NCBI RefSeq assembly: GCF_036241575.1
Contig: NZ_CP108455.1
Location: forward strand, 6,927,001 to 6,991,000
DNA: 64,000 nucleotides
Direction of reading: 5' to 3'
From: Streptomyces sp. NBC_01267
GTDB lineage: Bacteria > Actinomycetota > Actinomycetes > Streptomycetales > Streptomycetaceae
Part shown: one piece after another, positions 60,882 to 64,000 of the stretch
Numbering within the stretch: position 1 is the first letter of the stretch
Layout of the letters: each line of letters starts with the position of its first letter
The notes under the pieces: model-generated
What the model was told of the DNA's origin: nothing
Database searches by the model: none
Seen by the model: only the letters and a program-made list of their open reading frames with translations
Program-made: the position numbers and the translations under genes

Positions 60882-61007
60882 AGGGGCCGAGAGGTTGGTG
60901 GCCATGACCGTGTCCCAGTCCTCGGTGGTCACGGAAAGGAACGGCCGGTCGCGGTTGCCCCCGGCGTTGTTGACGAGCACACGGGGTGCGCCGTGCTCGG
61001 CGGTGAT
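60882..61007 (-). pseudogene. Fragment of an SDR (FabG-like) oxidoreductase
   Basis: Translation in a frame different from the dehydrogenase gives ITAEHGAPRVLVNNAGGNRD followed by RPFLSVTTEDWDTVMATNLSAP, the NNAG and NL(T/S)GxF region of short-chain dehydrogenases. The continuation GPFHLSRALAP is found in the adjacent frame at about 60849-60882, so a frameshift separates them. The N-terminal glycine motif and the catalytic YxxxK part are absent. This is the remnant to which the alcohol dehydrogenase is joined. Confidence 0.75.
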
Positions 61008-61380
61008 CCGTGAACCGCGCCGGTCTCCGCCGCCCAGCGCAATACGCACCCCTCCGTCCGCCTCGTCCCGCTGGTGGGTGCCCCCGCGGTGCGCACCCAC
61101 CTGGCCCACCCCTCACATGGCGCGCACCCCCAGGCGGCGCGCTTCGCCGACCGGGCCTGGCGGGCGGCCGGCGAACTGCTGGCCAACGACGCGGCCGTGC
61201 GGCTGCCCCGGCACGCGGAGCCGACCGGTGAAACGCACCCGGGTGACGGCGACGAGGCCGTCACCGGCCAGGCCTGACCGCTTGACGGCCGCCCCGCTCC
61301 CGGCCGGGTGCGACCACCGCTGATCACTGGTTGGTGTGTGGGCGAACGAAGGTGGGGCGGTGGCCGCAGGGCGCAGCGTA
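61008..61380. other. Non-coding or decayed stretch of the putative island
   Basis: I see no complete gene here. A plus-strand frame at 61077-61277 reads RFADRAWRAAGELLANDAAV and could be the tail of a lost protein, but I do not recognise it. Confidence 0.4.
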
Positions 61381-61407
61381 GAACCCGCCCACTGGCTGGG
61401 CGGGTTC
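61381..61407. terminator. 11-bp hairpin near the downstream att-like repeat
   Basis: GAACCCGCCCA (61381-61391) and TGGGCGGGTTC (61397-61407) pair perfectly around a 5-base loop. It lies 50 bases before the repeated tRNA end. Confidence 0.7.
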
Positions 61408-61456
61408 GTGGGATGAGGCGCTCGCTCTCGGGAGCACACGGGTTGTCCGCGTGAAT

Positions 61457-61470
61457 CCCTCGGACACCAG
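61457..61470 (+). repeat. Attachment-site-like direct repeat, distal copy
   Basis: Exact 14-bp copy of CCCTCGGACACCAG from the tRNA-Leu 3' end (57078-57091). Like the tRNA copy, it is followed by a hairpin, and both hairpin loops contain TTCGTCCGGG (57149-57158; 61486-61495). Confidence 0.6.
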
Positions 61471-61508
61471 CAGCTGGGACCCCCGTTCGTCCGGGGTCCC
61501 AGCTGCTG
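61468..61508. terminator. 16-bp hairpin after the distal repeat
   Basis: CAGCAGCTGGGACCCC (61468-61483) pairs perfectly with 61493-61508 around a 9-base loop. It overlaps the last bases of the att-like repeat, mirroring the tRNA-terminator arrangement. Confidence 0.8.
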
Positions 61509-61618
61509 TTCCGGGCCGGGTCGCGAGTGCGCGCCGCAGGTGGGGATTGTGCCCGGCACCGCTGCGGAGATACCGTTCAGCACCTGATCCGGTAGCGGGA
61601 TGTCGAGGGGCGGTGACC

Positions 61619-61789
61619 GTGCACGGAGTGTCCCGGCCGCCCGTCGTCCGCACCCTGAAGGTCCGCCGCCGCGCTGCCGGTACGTACTCCCGGCGCCACA
61701 TCGATCTGCAGCGTGTCTCCGCCGCGCTGTGTCCGGCGTACGAGACCGCCGCCTCGCGGCACGCAGCTTCGCTGCACAGCGCTTCCTAG
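61619..61789 (+). CDS. Short leader peptide of the RRHIDL type
   Basis: 56 residues from GTG 61619, eight bases after GAGGGG; a GTG three codons later is an alternative. The core YSRRHIDLQRVSAALCPAYE matches the pattern R-R-H-(I/V)-D-L-x-R-(V/M)-x-(S/T)-x-x-C of short Streptomyces peptides that NCBI-style annotation calls putative leader peptides, usually ahead of sulfur-assimilation, cysteine or flavin-monooxygenase operons. The N-terminal 30 residues are basic (VVRTLKVRRRAAG) and longer than usual. Hairpins follow, then the LLM monooxygenase genes, so it is inferred to sense cysteine or another amino acid through ribosome stalling. Confidence 0.7.
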   Translation: MHGVSRPPVVRTLKVRRRAAGTYSRRHIDLQRVSAALCPAYETAASRHAASLHSAS

Positions 61790-61798
61790 CGCCCCACT

Positions 61799-61852
61799 GC
61801 CGGACCCCGGACCCCGGCCCGTGCTCCCGCACGGGTGCGGAGCCGGTCCGGC
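61799..61852 (+). promoter_or_regulatory. Candidate attenuator structure after the leader peptide
   Basis: An outer stem GCCGGACC/GGTCCGGC (61799-61806 with 61845-61852) encloses an inner stem CCCGTGC-TCCC-GCACGGG (61818-61835). The structure begins 10 bases after the leader stop, a position where ribosome stalling could affect folding. No U-tract follows, so the mechanism could be transcriptional or translational. Confidence 0.5.
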
Positions 61853-61934
61853 GTTGCCCGTCCCGCCCCGCCATGCACCGCACCGGCCGCACTCGACGCA
61901 GTGTGGCCATGACCTCGGCGGGGTGGGTCCTCAT

Positions 61935-62018
61935 CCGTACAGGACCTTCCGTACAGGACTTTCCGCGCAGGACTTCCCGTACGGCCCCTTCCGTACAGCA
62001 CCTTCCGAGCAGGAAGCG
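61935..62018 (+). repeat. 14-bp tandem repeat x6 directly upstream of the first LLM gene
   Basis: Six head-to-tail 14-bp units (consensus CCGTACAGGACCTT; units 1, 2 and 5 nearly identical, 3, 4 and 6 diverged) fill the leader up to 8 bases before ATG 62027. The last unit contains the AGGAAG that serves as the ribosome-binding site, and other units carry AGGA as well. Confidence 0.9.
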
Positions 62019-62026
62019 GTACTGCC

Positions 62027-63232
62027 ATGTCCCGATCACCCGCACCCCTCCACCTCGCCGTGGCCCTCGACGGAGCGGGCTGGCACCCCGCCGCCTGGCG
62101 GGAACCCGACGCCCGCCCCGGCGAACTGTTCACGGCGCGCTACTGGACCGACCTGGTCACCGAGGCCGAGCGGGGGCTGCTCGACTTCGTGACCATCGAG
62201 GACGCGCTGAGCCTCCAGTCCTCCCGTAACACCGGACCCGACGGGCGTACCGACCAGGTCCGGGGCAGGTTGGACGCCGTCCTGATCGCGGCCCGGGTGG
62301 CGCCGCTGACCCGGCACATCGGACTGGTCCCGACCGCCGTGGTCACCCACACCGAGCCGTTCCACCTCTCGAAGGCGGTGGCCACCCTCGACCATGTGAG
62401 CACCGGCCGGGCCGGAGTCAGGGTGAAGGTGTCCGTTCGCAGCGACGAATCCGCGCACTTCGGACGCCGTGCACTGCCCCCGCTGCCCGAGGCGGGCTGG
62501 GAATCACCGGGTGGCCAGGTGCTGATCAAGGAGCTGTTCGACGAGGCGGGCGACTACGTAGAGGTGCTGCGCCGGCTCTGGGACAGCTGGGAGGACGACG
62601 CGGAGATCCGCGATCTGCGCACCGGCCGTTTCATCGACCGCGACAAGCTCCACTACATCGACTTCGAGGGCGACCGGTTCCGGGTGAAGGGACCGTCGAT
62701 CACCCCCCGGCCGCCACAGGGCCAGCCGGTCGTCGCCGCGCTCGCGCACCGGGCCGAGCCGTACCGACTCGTCGCGGCCTCGGCCGACATCGGATTCGTC
62801 ACCCCGCACGACACGGCGGACGCCCGCACGATCACCGACAGGATCCGTGCCGCGCAGACCGCCGCGGGCCGAGCTGACGAGACGGTGCACGTCTTCGGTG
62901 ACCTGGTCGTCTTCCTCGACGCGACTCCGGAGGCAGCCGCCGACCGCAAGGCTCGCCTGGACGGGCGGGCCGGCGCCGAGTACACCAGCGATGCCCGCAT
63001 CTTCACCGGCACGCCCGCCGGGCTGGCCGACCTGCTCCAGGACCTCCAGCAGGCCGGGCTCACCGGGTTCCGGCTGCGGCCCGGCACGCTGCCCCACGAC
63101 CTGGCGCAGATCACCCGCCACCTGGTGCCGGAACTGCAACGTCGGGGCGCCTTCCGCACCACGTACGGGGCCAGGACCCTGCGCGGCCTCCTCGGCCTGC
63201 CGCGCCCTGCGAACCGTTACGCCACCGCCTGA
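62027..63232 (+). CDS. LLM-class flavin-dependent monooxygenase
   Basis: 401 residues from ATG 62027 with AGGAAG in the upstream repeat. It belongs to the bacterial-luciferase-like family: LHLAVALDGAGWHPAAWREP near the start, LDFVTIEDALSLQSS, TRHIGLVPTAVVTHTEPFHLSKAVATLDHVSTGRAG (FMN/phosphate site) and VVAALAHRAEPYRLVAASADIGFVTP. Members such as NtaA, DmoA and SsuD-like proteins open C-N or C-S bonds using reduced FMN from a partner reductase. With the following gene it forms an LLM pair; no flavin reductase or ABC transporter is visible before the window ends. Confidence 0.93.
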   Translation: MSRSPAPLHLAVALDGAGWHPAAWREPDARPGELFTARYWTDLVTEAERGLLDFVTIEDALSLQSSRNTGPDGRTDQVRGRLDAVLIAARVAPLTRHIGLVPTAVVTHTEPFHLSKAVATLDHVSTGRAGVRVKVSVRSDESAHFGRRALPPLPEAGWESPGGQVLIKELFDEAGDYVEVLRRLWDSWEDDAEIRDLRTGRFIDRDKLHYIDFEGDRFRVKGPSITPRPPQGQPVVAALAHRAEPYRLVAASADIGFVTPHDTADARTITDRIRAAQTAAGRADETVHVFGDLVVFLDATPEAAADRKARLDGRAGAEYTSDARIFTGTPAGLADLLQDLQQAGLTGFRLRPGTLPHDLAQITRHLVPELQRRGAFRTTYGARTLRGLLGLPRPANRYATA

Positions 63233-63276
63233 TGCCCGCCGCGCGGAGACGCCCGAGAGCCCGCGCCGTACGCGTC

Positions 63277-63340
63277 GAACACCGCGTATGCCCTGAGCAC
63301 TGCGTATGCCCTGAACACCGCGCATGCCCTGAACACCGCG
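63277..63340 (+). repeat. 18-bp tandem repeat x3.5 upstream of the second LLM gene
   Basis: GAACACCGCGTATGCCCT and two slightly diverged copies plus a 10-base partial copy lie in the 130-base gap between the LLM genes, ending 22 bases before ATG 63363. The unit differs in length and sequence from the 14-bp repeat upstream. Confidence 0.9.
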
Positions 63341-63362
63341 AAGAGACGAAGGACGCCCTCGG

Positions 63363-64000
63363 ATGACCAAGCCCGTCAAACAGATTCATCTCGCCGCCCA
63401 CTTCCCCGGCGTGAACAACAACACCGTGTGGAGCGACCCGGCCGCCGGAAGTCAGATCGACTTCAGCTCCTTCGCACATCTCGCCCGGACCGCGGAACGC
63501 GCCAAGTTCGACTTCCTCTTCCTGGCCGAAGGGCTGCGACTGCGCGAGCAGAACGGCCGGATATACGACCTCGACGTCGTCGGCAGGCCGGACACCTTCA
63601 CCGTCCTGAGCGCCCTCGCCGCGGTCACCGGGAAACTCGGTCTGGCCGGCACGATCAACTCCACCTTCAACGAACCGTACGAAGTGGCCCGGCAGTTCAC
63701 CTCCCTGGACCATCTGTCGGACGGTCGCGCGGCATGGAACGTCGTCACTTCCTGGGACGAGTTCACTGGGCAGAACTTCCGCCGCGGCGGATACCTCGCC
63801 CAGGAGGACCGCTACGAGCGGGCCCGCCAGTTCCTCACCGCGACCTGGGAACTCTTCGACTCCTGGCGAGGCGACGAGATCGTCGCCGACAAGGACTCCG
63901 GAGTCTTCCTGAGCGATCCGGCGCCCGGCGGATTCGACCACCACGTCAGTGAGTTCGACATCAGGGGCCACTTCGACGTCCCCCGCAGCCCCCAGGGCAG
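63363..64000 (+). CDS. NtaA/SnaA/DszA-like LLM flavin monooxygenase, 3' end cut by window edge
   Basis: 212 residues are visible from ATG 63363 (GAAGGA about 11 bases upstream); the C-terminal half lies outside. The start KQIHLAAHFPGVNNNTVWSD, ERAKFDFLFLAEGLRLRE, LAGTINSTFNEPYEVARQFT, SLDHLSDGRAAWNVVTSWDE and YERARQFLTATWELFDSW are diagnostic of the NtaA/SnaA/DszA monooxygenase branch, which uses FMNH2 to attack nitrilotriacetate, pristinamycin intermediates, sulfones or similar. It is preceded by the 18-bp repeat and co-directional with the first LLM gene. Confidence 0.94.
   Translation, partial: MTKPVKQIHLAAHFPGVNNNTVWSDPAAGSQIDFSSFAHLARTAERAKFDFLFLAEGLRLREQNGRIYDLDVVGRPDTFTVLSALAAVTGKLGLAGTINSTFNEPYEVARQFTSLDHLSDGRAAWNVVTSWDEFTGQNFRRGGYLAQEDRYERARQFLTATWELFDSWRGDEIVADKDSGVFLSDPAPGGFDHHVSEFDIRGHFDVPRSPQG

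Larger units (their letters stand above)
57091..61470. mobile_element. Putative small island remnant at tRNA-Leu
   Basis: The segment is bounded by the 14-bp duplication of the tRNA-Leu 3' end. It carries an MFS exporter with a divergent XRE regulator, a fused SDR/alcohol-dehydrogenase pseudogene, and no housekeeping genes. It has no integrase, excisionase or replication gene, so if it was an integrative element it has lost them. Weak tRNA-like sequence appears to extend the downstream repeat by about 60 bases (GCGCTnGCT at about 61419-61427). Confidence 0.45.

Noticed and set aside
61077..61277. 67-codon plus-strand frame at the end of the putative island
   Set aside because: No start signal or recognisable family; at most a gene tail, so not annotated as a CDS.

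Overview
The window is high-GC actinobacterial DNA and almost certainly comes from a Streptomyces chromosome. The signs are extreme third-position GC, many GTG and a few TTG starts with AGGAGG-type leaders, one rare TTA codon, Tat and lipoprotein signals, and families such as MmyB-type XRE regulators, GntR/FCD and ROK regulators, a DUF1023 hydrolase and a PAP2/diacylglycerol-kinase fusion. I see no rRNA, CRISPR array, intact transposase, integrase or replication origin.

Layout. 1-5.5 kb: a partial VOC-fold protein, a methyltransferase, a PAP2/lipid-kinase fusion, an aminotransferase-fold protein with no lysine at all, and a metallo-beta-lactamase-fold protein with 15-bp in-frame repeats and the window's only TTA codon. 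5.5-13.6 kb: an overlapping minus-strand operon (hydrolase, acyltransferase, sensor kinase, response regulator), a DedA/MBL pair and a membrane-anchored phosphodiesterase. 13.6-22.5 kb: Tat-exported phospholipase C, MarR/aldehyde dehydrogenase divergon, stand-alone TrpF, regulators, pterin dehydratase, methyltransferase and aldo/keto reductase. 22.8-27.3 kb: secreted carbohydrate-active enzymes (GH105, GH18, carbohydrate-binding sugar dehydrogenase). 27.4-36.1 kb: housekeeping and metabolic genes (acyl-CoA ligase, LysR/BASS transporter divergon, FdhD, FabH-like synthase, GntR, NmrA-like).

36.3-56.3 kb is the most coherent block. A ROK regulator, an RbsA/RbsC/RbsB-type sugar importer, a Gfo/Idh/MocA oxidoreductase and a TIM-barrel isomerase are followed by a 1234-residue secreted protein combining sugar dehydrogenase, PKD, CBM6-like, ThuA and DUF1080 domains. 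A tightly overlapping operon follows: myo-inositol-phosphate-synthase-like, UbiA/EboC, TIM barrel, EboA, EboB (TatD), EboE, EboF-like. This is an Ebo locus in which a myo-inositol-phosphate-synthase-like protein sits where other Ebo clusters carry a dehydroquinate-synthase-like sugar phosphate cyclase. A Tat-exported TIM barrel closes the block. A 9+6+9 inverted repeat lies upstream of both the ROK gene and the multidomain gene, suggesting a shared regulator.

56.3-61.5 kb: a thiamine-diphosphate-enzyme remnant and tRNA-Leu(GAG) precede a small accessory segment with an MFS exporter, its probable regulator and a decayed SDR/alcohol-dehydrogenase fusion. The last 13 bases of the tRNA plus one more base are repeated exactly about 4.4 kb downstream, so this looks like an island remnant inserted at the tRNA. 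61.6-64 kb: a leader peptide of the RRHIDL type and hairpins precede two NtaA-like flavin monooxygenases, each with its own tandem repeat (14 bp and 18 bp) directly upstream of the start. This resembles an attenuated sulfur-scavenging operon that runs off the window edge.
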